Source: Lantana camara
Taxonomy: Eukaryota; Streptophyta; Magnoliopsida; Lamiales; Verbenaceae
Direction of reading: 5' to 3'
Length of the DNA stretch: 64,000 bases
Assembly: GCA_037501455.1 (NCBI GenBank)
Contig: CM074862.1
Coordinates: forward strand, 79,786,001 to 79,850,000
Under the pieces are notes generated by a model. It saw only the letters and a list, made by a program, of their open reading frames with translations. It did no database searches and had not been told where the DNA came from. Positions 1 through 11,604 of this stretch are shown here, one piece after another (positions within the stretch are counted from its first letter, which is position 1; each line of letters begins with the position of its first letter). A program made the translations under genes and the position numbers.

Positions 1-418
1 ATGGTAATGCAATGTGTTGGAAAGGGTTCCAAGGACGGACATTGCAAAAACTCAACTATCGTAGTTGAGAACTTAGTCGTATTATATAATACTAAGTTAA
101 GTGTTTGGGTAAGAAACTCCATCTAACCAGTTAGATGAAGTTCCTAGCATGAAACAACTCCTTTATCATATTGTATGATAAAATGGATGGTTGCTCAAGT
201 AAGAGAACCAAGACCTCACCAAGAGACTGAACACGTGATTACGAATCACTTTATAAGGAAAAGGTGTTTCCTAAGAGATGTGTAAACAAGAGGGTCACAT
301 CAGCAGCGAATATAGCAGATCCACTTTGGAAATGCCCAAAGTCAATAGGCTCTCAAAGTGCATCTTGAGAAGATGGGACTTAGAATACCTAAATGGCTTT
401 TACGGGCAAGTGGGAGAT
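1..418 (+). pseudogene. Copia element, 3' end of RNase H region (decayed)
   Basis: This is the internal 3' tail of a Ty1/Copia polyprotein, entering from outside the window. Short in-frame pieces resemble the RNase H C-terminus: an IADPL-like peptide near 325-340 and an HLEKMGLRIPKWL-like peptide near 361-400. Stops and frame breaks separate them, so it is not a working gene. A purine-rich tract (aagtgggaga, about 409-418) lies directly against the LTR start and fits a polypurine tract. Element identity is well supported; the lineage within Copia is not. Confidence 0.7.
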
Positions 419-1575
419 TGTTAGGAATAGTGCCCTAGAAAGCCGATTAGTCATAATCCGTTTTGGGACTTTCCTAGTATCACAGACAATCTTTGAATAA
501 TATACGATTAATTAATATCATAGGCAAACACTTCTTTATATGCTCTTGTTTGGTATGCGTTTACTTAAGCTGTGCATGTATGAGAACTCCCCTAATCCTG
601 ATGACTTTAGGACTCTACCATTTAGGTGAAATGGTTCATGAAACGAGCCCTATATCACATAAGTCATGATTAGTAAAATACTCCAAGCCGATGAGTCCTA
701 CCGACAGTGGGAGTGTTAACCTGACTCCTCTAAGGCTTGCTTGTGGGATCACGCCCTTAAGAAGGACCACCTTGTTTCATGGAGGTGCAAAGTGTATAGT
801 TGATACGTGCGTGATACATGAGGGTGCTTACTTTAATAAGTAAGTTCACTGAGGTGCCCCGTGTGAGAACATTCCTAAATGGGAAAGGAAGTTTCTATTT
901 CAGGAAATGGAAACTTCCAGATTAGGAAATATCTCACGAGTCATTGATGTGATTAATTGATCCTTAGACTTGAGGTTCCTTCTCACTTTATGAGTTAACT
1001 CTGTAGTCTTTGGTATAAGCTTTAAAGGGTGTCGCCTTAGACAACTGATTCAAGGCTTATGCTGGGGCTGCACAAGTGATTCATGAAAGTGAATGAGAAT
1101 CAAGAAAGGACCTACACTTGCATGTGCAAGGTGATCTCTTATTGTGTAAGTCATTCATATGCCATATGGAGTCCTTGGCCAAGGCAGTAGATCAAGACAT
1201 CAAGAAAAGGGTTTCTTGGATTGAGATCAAATGGATATGAAATGCACTTAGCTTTAAGACCAGATTATTAGGGTTCTGATTATTCCCTTACCCTAGATCT
1301 TGGATAAGAGATAGTAAGTAGGAGGATTGTATCTCACATGAATCAATGACTTAAAGGTTCTGTCGAATCCGAACATTCCAATTCAGCTAGGGGTTAAACA
1401 CCTGTTGCTAGACTATGGTCGTTTAATCTGTGGACTGATTAATTAATTAGTGAATTAATTAATTGGGGTCACTGCTAATTGAATTGAGAACCTAGAGGGT
1501 CACACACAACAACTTGGTTACATGAGTTGAGGCTTGAAAATGATTAAACGAGTTAATCGGGCCTAAAGGGTTCCA

Positions 1576-1643
1576 CACGTGTGAAATCACACGTGTGGGT
1601 CACGTGAGGAGCACGTGTCCTTGGGACACGTGCCTCACACGTG
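1576..1643. promoter_or_regulatory. G-box cluster in LTR U3
   Basis: Six CACGTG hexamers lie within 68 bp, about 340 bp upstream of the LTR's TATA-like run. CACGTG is the plant G-box, bound by bZIP and bHLH factors and part of many ABA-responsive elements. The next LTR copy has five in the matching place (about 3262-3320), and the solo LTR has at least three (about 12313-12365). The motifs are seen directly; a regulatory role is inferred. Confidence 0.55.
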
Positions 1644-1978
1644 TATATGTATATATGTGATATATATATATTAAATAATTAAATGTGTTAAATATTTAAT
1701 AGACTTTGGTTTAATTTTGAATTAAAAAGAAAGTCTAATTTTGGAGAAAATAATCTAGTTAATTAATTATGAATTATTTAATTAGATAAAAATAAGTTAT
1801 TTATTTTATAATAAATAAAGTATAAAATTATCCAAAAATAGTTTGGATATTTTTGGCTCTCTTAAAAGTTGACTAGAATTAGAATTCAAAGTCAAAGTTG
1901 GAAAATACTTGATAATCAAGTAATAGGAGAGAGAGGAACCAAATCCTTGTCCAACAAGGATTTGGATCGGCACTCCCT

Positions 1979-2004
1979 CCTATATATAGAGGAGCTCGAG
2001 CTCC
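1979..2004 (+). promoter_or_regulatory. Putative LTR TATA box and start-site palindrome
   Basis: A TATATATA run is followed within a few bases by the palindrome GGAGCTCGAGCTCC (1991-2004). By position this would be the end of U3 and the start of R, so the palindrome could form a hairpin at the transcript 5' end. The next LTR copy keeps the layout (TATAAATA, then a 20-bp palindrome at 3661-3680). Confidence 0.4.
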
Positions 2005-2375
2005 CCTTTAGAGCTGATTGACAATTCTTGGTTCATGTGTTGAACACCTTCCTTTTCTCCAAGATTATATTAAACCCTAGGTTAAGCCTAAACACTAACT
2101 AGAGAACTAGCATCCTTACTAGTTAGATTGTGATCAAGTTGGTGGACTTTCTCTAGAGACTTCAAGTTAGAAGTTTGAAGATTCGAGCTTTACCAAGGAG
2201 AGGGGATCAAGCCGCGAGAAGAGCGTTCTTGGGTGGCTTGAAACGCTTCAAGAAAGAATAAAAGAAAAGTAAGTTTTCTATCTTTACGAATTTGGTTACA
2301 CGATTGCGAGTTCAAGGTCCTTTTGTTGGGAAAATTTTTTAAATTCCGCTGCTTTCTGATTCGTGTTTTCCAACA

Positions 2376-4047
2376 GATGAGTCCTACCGACAGTGGGAGT
2401 GTCAACCTGACTCCTCTAAGCCTTGCTTGTGGGATCACGCCCTTAAGAAGGACCACCTTATTTCATGGAGGTGCAAAGTGTATAGTTGATACGTGCGTGA
2501 TACATGAAGGTGCTTACTTTAATAAGTAAGTTCACTGAGGTACCCCGTGTGAGAACATTCCTAAATGGGAAAGGAAGTTTCTATTTCAGGAAATAGAAAC
2601 TTCCAGATTAGGAAATATCTCACGAGTCATTGATGTGATTAATTGATCCTTAGACTTGAGGTTCCTTGTCACCTTATGAGTTAACTCTGTAGTCTTAGGT
2701 ATAAGCTTTAAAGGGTGTCGCCTTAGACAACTGATTCAAGGCTTATGCTGGGGCTGCACAAGTGATTCATGAAAGTGAATGAGAATCAAGAAAGGACCTA
2801 CACTTGCATTTGCAAGGTGATCTCTTATTGTGTAAGTCATTCATATGCCATATGGAGTCCTTGGCCAAGGCGGTAGATCAAGACATCAAGAAAAGGGTTT
2901 CTTGGATTGAGATCAAATGGATATGAAATGCACTTAGCTTTAAGACCGGATTATTAGGGTTCTGATTATTCCCTTGCCCTAGATCTTGGTTGAGAGATAG
3001 TAAGTAGGAGGATTGTATCTCACATGAATCAATGACTTAAAGGTTCTGTCGAATCCGAACATTCCAATTCAGCTAGGGGTTAAACACCTGTTGCTAGACT
3101 ATGGTCGTTTAATCTGTGGACTGATTAATTAATTAGTGAATTAATTAATTAGGGTAACTGCTAATTGAATTAAGAACCTAGAGGGTCACACACGACAACT
3201 TGGTTACATGAGTTGAGGCTTTAAAATGATTAAACGAGTTAATCGGGCCAAAGGGGTTCCACACGTGTGGGTCACGTGAGGAGCACGTGTCCTTGGGACA
3301 CGTGAGGAGCACGTGTATATGTGTATATATGATATATATATTAAATAATTAAATGTGTTAATTATTTAATAGACTTTGGTTTAATTTTTGAATTAAAAAG
3401 AATGTCTTATTTTGGAGAAAAATAATCTAGTTAATTAATTATGAATTAATTAAATTAGATAAAATAAGTTATTTATTTTAAATAAATAAAGTATAAAATT
3501 ATCCAAAAATAGTTTGGATATTTTAGCTCTCTTGAAAGTTGATTTGAATTAGAATTCAAAGTCAAAGTCAAAATACTTGATGATCAAGTAATAGGAGAGA
3601 GAGGGACCAAAACCCTAGTCCATAAGGACTAGGAATTTCGGCCACTCCCTTAATATAAATAGGGGAGCTCGAGCTCCCCTTAGAGCGAATTGGCAATTCT
3701 TTTGGTTCATGTGTTGAACACCATCCTTTCTCCAAGATAAACGAAACCCTAGGTTAAACCTAAACACTAACTAGAGAACTAGCATCCTTACTATTTAGAT
3801 TGTGATCAAGTTGGTGGACTATCTCTAGAGAACTTCAAGTTAGAAGTTTGAAGATTCGAGCTTTAGCAAGGAGAAGGGGTCAAGCCGCGAGAAGAGCGTT
3901 CTTGGGTGGCTTGAAACGCTTCAAGAAAGAATAAAAGAAAAGTAAGTTTCTTAACTCTACGAATTTGGATACACGATTGCGAGTCCAAGATCCTTTGTTG
4001 GAAAATTTTTTTAAATTCCGCTGCTTTCTGATTCGTATTTTCCAATA
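2376..4047 (+). mobile_element. Second Copia LTR copy, head-truncated
   Basis: This copy matches the preceding LTR from its internal position 691 (GATGAGTCCTACC) onward and ends TTTTCCAATA, one base from the CA terminus. The first 272 bp of the LTR are missing, and the copy is fused without a spacer to the end of the previous LTR. Small indels and substitutions separate the two copies, so the duplication is not very recent. Confidence 0.85.
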
Positions 4048-4059
4048 AGTCTCAACAGA

Positions 4060-4357
4060 GACTAAGTCGACACTCCCACTGTCTGTCAGCGTCATTGACT
4101 TGGAGAAGTTTCTAATCCTTGCCTATGGAGTTAAGAACTTGTTTCATGTGTCATTCCCATAATGACAAAGTTCTTAACGGCCTCATCGGATTAGGGGATT
4201 TCTAGACATGCACACGTAATGGAAACACACAAAACACGTATTGGCACATAAGAAGTGTTCGCCTGTGATTATAATCATTCGTATATTATTCAAAGATTGT
4301 CTGTGATATAGGGAAAATCCCAAAGCATAACAGCTTTCTAGGGCGCTATTCCCAACA
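4060..4357 (-). mobile_element. Inverted Copia LTR head fragment
   Basis: Read on the minus strand, this starts TGTTGGGAATAG at 4357 and follows the first roughly 300 bp of the LTR at 419. It stops at the same internal point where the preceding head-truncated LTR begins. A 16-nt imperfect palindrome, AGTCTC-AACA-GAGACT (4048-4063), sits at the join with the upstream LTR. It is diverged from the 419 copy, so it may come from another family member. Confidence 0.8.
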
Positions 4358-6284
4358 AGTAAAACCAAGTAGAGCAACAACTACCTAACACATATGCATT
4401 GAAAGAGAATATACTTAAGTTCAATCCTTTTTCCATTCTCAGCTTGCAATTCATGAAGTCACAAATTGGTTCAATGCACATACATTCACATCATGCACAA
4501 TTCAAAACACATATTGTTGTCACCAAATTCCCATGTTGGGTGTGAATGAAGTATGAATAACAATTGATAATAATTCAAATCAACATAGCAACATACACAA
4601 GATGCACTCAAGAATTCTATCAATTGATATTTTCTCCCCTATTTCCACTATTATAAACAAATGTCAAACTCAAAGTCGGTAGGACTTTTCCAGGCTTGTA
4701 ACGTAAGGCTTGGGTGAGGGTAGGATAATTTTAGTAAACAACTGCTAGACATCCAAGATTTACTTGTGTTAGATCAAGTTAGAGAAATCACCCACAGAAA
4801 TAACTTGACACTTCTCCCCCAAACTTATTCAGCTCAATACTTCTTTTCTTGCTTTTCTTTTATGAGCCTTGTATCATCATCATTTTTTTTTTCTTGCCTT
4901 TTTCTCTCTCTCTTTTCTTTTTTCCCCCCATCACACCCCTCCAAATTTTTTATGACAGTCCCGTCTCCACCAATTTGATAATATGAATCATAACACAAGC
5001 TCTAGGGTGCATAATTGGTGGGATTTCTAAATATTGTGCTTTGGGCTTGTTTATATGGTTAATGAAAGGAACAAGCACAATGTGGCTAAAAGGGGCCAAT
5101 GGGTATGATTTAATCAACAAAAAGGCATGTAAGGCTCAAAAAGATCAAAAGATAGCCTACGTCATTCTCCTAATTTCACATTGCCTATAGTTTCGCTTCA
5201 ATAAGGGATCAAATCACTTCTAATATTTTGAATGAACCTATGTATGCAACCAAGTCTTTCCAAATCATCAACAACTATCACTCATACTTGTGCTCAGATT
5301 ATTGAGAATATAAATAACAATAACAATATCTCAACCGCACACTCAATGATCATGCATGAACAAATAACAATTAGTTTCATCACTTCAAGCATAATATCAT
5401 CATAGAATCCAAGACTTAGCTCAAGCATACTTATTTCACAAAGGCATATTCTTCAGTTTGGGCATAACTCACATTTTCACAACATATTTAACTAATTCAA
5501 CTGACTTAACTTAGAGATCAGAAATTCCCCCCAAACTTAAGACTTATTTTGTCCTCAAAATAACGTACATCCACCTAACATGCATTCAATACCATACAAT
5601 ACATAAGGACAAAAATTTTAACTAGCTCAACCTAAAGCATTAAGAGAGATGAATGTAAAACAGAAAATAAAGAGATAAAGAAAAATAAAAGCACTCGTAG
5701 TTTTGTTCGTCGTCGTTCTCTTCCTGCTAGAACTTCTAGCGGTTGGACTGGAGTCACTTATTTGGGAGAAAACTCAGTTACGGTGGTGGTAATTGAAGCA
5801 CTAGTTGAAGACGGTGCTCCACTCGAGTGTAAGATGGCGCTAGGTGGTGGCGGCGATGAGCTGATGAATGTTGAAGGAGATGGTGTCTGGTGGTGACGAA
5901 AGGGGCTGGTGTAGCGCGGACTTGGTGGAGGTTGTTGGTGCTTGAGAGTAAAGGAGATGGTAGATCTGCACTGGTATGGTGGTGGTGCGGCGAAAAATAG
6001 TGGTGAGAGATTGATGTTGGTGGTTATTAATGAGGTGTGGGAGATTTGTAAGAGAAGGTGGCTGAGTGGGGTGAGGGCGTATGTTTGGAGGAGTGAAGTT
6101 GGGGCTAGGGTTTGGCTCTTAATTAATATCCAATTCTCTCTCTCTTTTTTTTTAATGAAAGTTTGAATAGGTACTCGAAATACTTAAAATCCAATACTTA
6201 AAAGTACAGAGATTTTTTTTTGAAAATTTCTCCTTTAACTTTTTACTCGAGTAAAAACTCAAATATCGGGCAGAATAACTTTAA
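4358..6284 (-). mobile_element. Athila-like Gypsy 3' untranslated region
   Basis: On the minus strand near 5520-5565 lies the pattern GAGGACAAAATAAG followed by TTAAGTTTGGGGGG. This is a hallmark of the long non-coding 3' region of Athila and related plant Gypsy elements. No coding domain is visible. A stretch near 6165-6245 (TACTCGAAAT...AAAGTACAG) resembles the presumed 5' LTR at 13930-13985. The 3' LTR boundary was not found, and the left edge is cut by the Copia LTR cluster. Confidence 0.6.
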
Positions 6285-6300
6285 TATATACATGCATCGA

Positions 6301-6741
6301 GACCAACGAGGCCATTCGTTGCCAGATAGCTTCCGCTATGGATACTATCGCTGCCCACAACCCTGGGCGTCTCACGAGACCAACGCCTGCCCCCTTTGGT
6401 GTCATTGGTAACAGGGATGTTTGGAGCTACGAGATGGTTTTAAAGCTACACCTTATCTTCTCGCCTGTCGCTCCTTTTAATAATCTTTACAGCCCCATGT
6501 CCCCCTTTGTTTGTATCTCCCGGGTTGGGCTCTGTATTAACTCTAGTATTTTCTCGCCTGTCGCTCCTTTTAATAATCTTTACAGCCCCATGTCCCCCTT
6601 TGTTTGTATCTCCCGGGTTGGGCTCTGTATTAACTCTAGTATCTTTGATCTTTGGTTATACGCTCATTGTATTTATTTGTTGGTCCTTTCTAATAAATGA
6701 GGTGAGGGCCTCGCTAACCTTACGGTCTCCTTGACCGGTTT

Positions 6742-6780
<39 letters not shown>
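6301..6780 (+). mobile_element. 5'-truncated LINE, 3' end only
   Basis: The sequence is flanked by the 16-bp direct repeat TATATACATGCATCGA (6285-6300 and 6781-6796) and ends in a (TA)n tail, as expected for target-primed reverse transcription. The reading frame ends in a hydrophobic tail followed by AATGAGGTGAGGGCCTCG, typical of plant L1-type 3' ends. About 480 bp remain, with no endonuclease or RT domain. A 93-bp in-frame tandem duplication lies inside it. Confidence 0.8.
6458..6642 (+). repeat. 93-bp tandem duplication in the LINE tail
   Basis: Two near-identical 93-bp units start at 6458 and 6551. Because 93 is a multiple of three, a 31-residue peptide beginning FSPVAPFNNLYSP is repeated exactly in frame. 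It lies in the hydrophobic C-terminal tail of the LINE ORF2 remnant. Confidence 0.93.
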
Positions 6781-6789
<9 letters not shown>

Positions 6790-6796
6790 GCATCGA

Positions 6797-8847
6797 TAAC
6801 ATAATTTTAAATCACAGAGCATATAGTCATAATATGCAAACAATAATTTTGATAGCATAATGGTATTACCGTACTGCAAAATTGTCTATCAACGACACTT
6901 TTCCAGCACCACATTTATTTCTCTTGAAACCAGCAGAGCTTCCCTGCAATATCCCCTTAATATTTCGAAATGTGGGCTCTGGAAGTATTTCGCTAAATAC
7001 TCGTGAAAATATTTTCTAGAAAAACACATTTTCCTAATTTCAAAAAATCCATATTTTCTAATAATTAAGTGGATTATATAGTAATTATATAACCACTTAA
7101 TTAACTATTAATTAATCCTTAATTAAGGATTAATTAGAAACTTAGAGAGAGAGAATGTCTCAGAAGCTTTTAAAACTAAAAAATGAAAGCCGAAAATTGA
7201 ATGAATTTTAAGGCATGAGAAGGCCCTATTTATAGGCTTGATTAAGGGACTTCAGCGTCATTTTTCATATTTTTGCCATAGCTCCCAAGGTCCGACGGCC
7301 AATCTGGAAGTGCCACGTGTCAACTTGGAGTGAAGGAACGCAACGCCGCCGACCAAGCGCCGAGGCGGCTTCTCACGCGCCCCCACAGGCCACCCGAAGG
7401 CACTGCATGCATATACACAAGGAGGTGCCGCATGACCGGTTCGGCTGGTCCAGCCGGTCGGCCCAGCCATCAGACCGGTTCAATAGTGAACCAATCGACT
7501 CAACTTGGTTTGGACACTGGGCAACGTGACACACTCCAGTGATGCCACGTGTCAGGATCGGTTTGAACCGATCCGACCCGACCCCGATCCATATCATGGT
7601 CAAGTCTGGGCCATTGACTCGTGAAACTTAGCGCGATCTGACCGTCCATGTGGTGTGCCATGCGGTGCCTGGTCAGCGCCACTTGGCGCCTGACCTATTG
7701 ACGTGTCGTGACACGTCAACTGCCACGTCATCAAAAAAACTTTTTTTTTTTTTTATTTTCTCCAAAATAAAATTTTGGGCATTTCCAACTCTTTGGAATT
7801 TAATTTATTTTCTCAAAATAAATTTCTTGACTAGTTTCAAAAACTTTGAAAATTCATTTCTCTCTCTTTGTTTAATATTTTCTCTTTGGTCTTTGTTGGG
7901 GCTTGCGGGGAGACCTGCAAGACTAATTAATTTTAGCTCCTAACGGGTCAATGTATTATCATCTCATAACAATAATTGATTATCATTCAACAATATTTAA
8001 TTCCACTAAATAAATATTGTTGGACTCTAAAATTAATTCAATTATTCACGAATTTCTCGATCTAGAATAATTTTGCATTTTACTCCTCTGTACAAATATC
8101 CATGAAAAATAAATCAATACCACTATCATTTATTTTTCACTTCCAATCTAAAATTCTTGATTCGCGTTAAGTTCAAATTCCCTGTATGTGAAACACATTC
8201 AACATACAACTTCGGTGACACACACATGAAGTACTTTGGCCAAAGTTTTAATTTGAACTTTTTGCTAATCTATTTCAGGGATATATTTTAACCTTCCAAC
8301 AAGGCTACAGATTCCTCGATCAGTATTTCTCTTTAGCATATTTCATGTAATCACCGAACGTACAAAGTATTTTGGCCACCCGTTACTGAGACCTCACTTC
8401 TAAGTACATCACACTGATTAACACTACATGCGTAAAGTAAAAACACTGACAGGATTAAAAGTCCAATGCTTCCCGAGATTTCTGTTCATTTTAGATAACA
8501 GTATAAAATGAACAATCTCAGTGGTCCATTTCGATGTTTCCAATCTCATTGAAAATCATCAATGTTATTGCCGGAAACTCCATTTCCCTATGACGAAAGA
8601 CTAATCATCTTATATAACACATTATAGTCTTGATAAGAACATTTTCTTGTCATACCGACTAGAACTTTAATGACAAGTGATTTCTGGTATTTAAAGTCTT
8701 TTCATATGAAACACATTTTATACAAAAATACCATCACACATCATTAATTATTAAATTAGTAAAATACTCATAACTTGCAATAATTTTAGTTTTATTAATC
8801 CAAAATATTTACAATATATTTGGATTTTCAGGGCATTAATCCCAACA
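6797..8847 (-). mobile_element. Copia-type LTR and possible leader, minus strand
   Basis: The right edge, read on the minus strand, starts TGTTGGGATTAATGCCC at 8847, a typical Copia LTR start. A minus-strand TATAAATA lies at about 7226-7235, which makes 8847 to about 7240 the U3 part. The left part (6797 to about 7140) may be R/U5 or leader; no clear CA end, primer site or TSD was found. It interrupts the 3' region of the Athila-like element. The GC-rich part (7290-7740) holds several CCACGTGTC motifs and no credible gene. Confidence 0.55.
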
Positions 8848-8984
8848 AACTATACTCAAGAATTCATAATTAATCACTAAAACAACAAAAACACAAACAA
8901 CGAAAGTGATAAAACTTTGGGTTGTCTCCCAAACAGCGCTTTAGTTATAGTCATCAACTGTACTATTTGAATGGATCAAGGGTT

Positions 8985-9300
8985 GTTCAATGGAATTGAG
9001 GTGTGCTCTCGATCAATTTCACCACCCTAATAATACTTCATTCGCTGCCCGCTAACCACAAATGATCCGTTTGTCTTTGTATTGATTAACTCCACTCCTC
9101 CATGAGAAAGAATCTTCCTTACGATGAACGGTCCGAACTAATGAGATTTGAGCCTACATGGAAATAACTTCAATCTCGAATTGAATAGAAGGACCTGTTG
9201 GCCTGGCATAAATTATCTTTCAAAGATTTTTTCATCATCCCATAATTCTGTCTTTTCCTTTTAATGCTTTGCATTCTCATGATCTTGTAGACGAAATCCA
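8985..9300 (-). pseudogene. Athila integrase C-terminus (GPF module), fused after protease
   Basis: Minus-strand translation gives pieces such as VLLFNSRLKLFPCRLK, then GPFIVRKILSHGGVEL, matching the end of Athila-group integrases. Several stops interrupt it. Downstream (about 8920-8945) is the GCGCTGTTTGGGAGACAACC pattern that follows pol in these elements. The piece lies directly beside the protease region, so the reverse transcriptase, RNase H and integrase catalytic core are all missing. Confidence 0.75.
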
Positions 9301-9686
9301 TTATCATTTCTATTTAAGTTAGATAATGTGATAGCTTCAAATGGATCATTAGGATATTTTGTTACACTATACTCACTAACACAATCATCCACACCATTCA
9401 CTGCAAAACATTGTTCAGAATCATCAGAAAACTTCATAGATTTAAAAACCTTAAGCGTTACCTGTTTGTTCTGAACTCTCATAGTTAATTCTCCTTCCTC
9501 CACATCAATTAGAGTTCTACCTGTAGAAAGAAACGGTCTTCTAAGAATAATAGGCATATCCCTATCTTCCTCATAATCTAAAACAATGAAATCAACAGGG
9601 AATATAAATTTGTCAACCTTAACTAGCACATCTTCAATAATACCCCTAGGATGAGTTATAGACCTATCAACAATTTGTAAAGTCAC
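9261..9686 (-). pseudogene. Athila-like aspartic protease region
   Basis: A 141-codon open stretch contains THPRGIIEDVLVKVDKFIFP and MPIILRRPFLSTGRTLIDV, the well-known conserved core of the Athila-group protease. The family normally reads ILGRPFL, and the G is R here. The catalytic D-[ST]-G segment, which should lie upstream, is not in this open stretch. At the 3' end the frame runs into an ENAKH-like sequence that belongs to the integrase C-terminus, marking an internal deletion near 9300. Confidence 0.8.
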
Positions 9687-9689
9687 AGT

Positions 9690-11604
9690 AGTAGGCTAGC
9701 TTCCCCTAAACCAAGTTTCTTAAAAACAGAATAAGGTATTAAACTTATGCTTGCACCTAAATCGCAAAGAGCCTTACCAAAATATTTGTTACCTATAGTG
9801 CATGGAATGTTGAAGCTTCCTGGATCCTTCAACTTTGGGGGTAGCTTATTTTGCAAGATGGCACTACACTCTTCGAAGAGTGCAACGGTCTCGAACTATT
9901 GCAACCTTCTCTTCTTGGAGAACATTTCCTTTTAAGAAATTTGCATGATTGGGCATTTGCTCCAGAGCTTCCACCAATGGGATATTGATGTGGACTTTCT
10001 TCAAACATAAATTTTTTTCAAGAATTGCTTATCTTGTTTGTACTTCTGAAGTCTTTGTGGGTAAGGGGGTGGAGGTTGCATTATACGTTTTTCCACAACT
10101 TCTTGCTTTTCGGCATCTTTCTCCACTTGAGATTCAGTAGTTTTTGTCATCCTAGCCTCTATCTCAGCATCTAAATCTCTCCTATTCCTCAATGTGAGGC
10201 ATTGTAATGCTCCTTTCCATCTCTCCTCAGGTTAGGCTCGGTATCACTCGGTAGGCTACCAAGAGGCCTATTGTTTAAGGCACTTGCCAATTGCCCCATT
10301 TACATTTCCAAATTCCTTAATGAAGCAGCTTGACTTTGAATAATAGCATTTGTCTTTCCCATGAATTGAGTCAAAACATCTTCCAAAGAGGGATTTTTCT
10401 CCAGAACTTGTATCCTCGGTTGATTGTGAAGCCCTTGTTGCTGCTAAAATTCGGGAGGATAAGTTGGTCTAGGAGCAGAAATTGAAGCTTGTTGATTGCT
10501 CCATGAGAAACTGGGATGATTAAGCCAATCGCGATTGTACGTGTTTGAATATAGATTAATCACGTTCCAGTTAGTATTACCCAAGTAATTGACTGACTCC
10601 GGGTTAGAGGGACAATGATCACCTAAATACCCATTTCCACCACAACTCTCATAAATTAAATGGACATTCTCAATATTAGCACCTAATTGTACTCCCATGC
10701 TCTTGACTTCTTTTGTGAGAGCTGCAATTTATGCTGATAAGGCTGTAATTGCATCCACTTCACCCCGACTACCTTTCTAGTTTTGTTCTTTTAACGGGCC
10801 AATGATAACTGTTGGAAGCCATTTTGTCAAGTAATTCATACCCTTCCTCAACTGACTTGCTCGTCAAAGCTCCACCTACTACAACATCAATTGTCATCTG
10901 AGTTTGATCGAGAAATCCATTGTAGAATCTGTATAGTTCCATCCATTGTGGAAGACTGTGATGTGGACACTTCCTCAATAACTCTTTAAAACATTCCCAA
11001 GCTTCACAAACTGATTCCCATCGCCTTGCTTAAACTTGAAGATGTTATTCCTTAGCTCGGAGGACTTTATTGGAGGAAATTACCTATATAGGAACTTCTG
11101 AGTAAGCTTTTGCCATGTCGTGATTGACTGAGCTGGTAGAGAGTTAAGCCACAACTTTGCTCGATCCCATAAAGAAAATGGGAACAACCTCAATCGAATA
11201 ACATCACTTGTCACTCCGGCTTGTTTAAACGTATCACATATCTCTAAAAAGTTTAAGATATGCAAATTTGGATCTTCCGTTGGTGAACAGACAAGTTGCA
11301 CCATTCATTGAAACATTTTGATCATTGAAGGCTTGAGCTCAAAGTTGTTAGCTTGCACTCCTGGATTCCGAATGCTTGAATGTAGATCATCCAAAACCTG
11401 TAAGGCATAATCTTGTATGGCAGAATTCCTGCTCTACACCTTGTCAATCCCTATGAACATTAAGTGACAAATTTTGATTATCATCTATTTATCCACCCAA
11501 TCTATTAGTGCGTGCTACTTCACGATGCACATGAAAAGTTCTTTCAATTTCAGGATCTAATGGTACTAGCTTGTCTTCACGTTCTCTTGTCATGCACGTG
11601 TGTA
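9690..11604 (-). pseudogene. Athila-like gag, frameshifted
   Basis: In order on the minus strand: a REREDKLVPLDPEIERTF-like N-terminus (about 11590-11500); a Retrotrans_gag core with TEDPNLHILNFLEICDTFK and LRLFPFSLWDRAKLWLNSLP (11304-11080); a second gag segment with GGALTSKSVEEGYELLDKMA (10978-10769); and a degenerate zinc-knuckle region with SCGGNGYLGDHCPSNPES (10698-10444). Stops and frameshifts separate the parts. The family is clear, but the protein is not functional. Confidence 0.82.

Larger units (their letters stand above)
419..2375 (+). mobile_element. Copia-type LTR, full length (1957 bp)
   Basis: It begins TGTTAGGAATAG directly after a polypurine tract and ends TTTTCCAACA, the TG...CA ends expected of an LTR. 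The same family recurs as a solo LTR at 11610-13521 and in pieces at 2376-4357 and 36611-37662, which independently confirms the ends. Inside are six CACGTG hexamers (1576-1643), a TATA-like run near 1979-1988 and a perfect palindrome (1991-2004). No internal domain precedes the next LTR copy, so this is part of a rearranged LTR cluster. Confidence 0.88.

Noticed and set aside
6338..6700. 120-codon host gene with a duplicated segment
   Set aside because: The TSD, (TA)n tail and sequence type show it is the 3' end of a truncated LINE.
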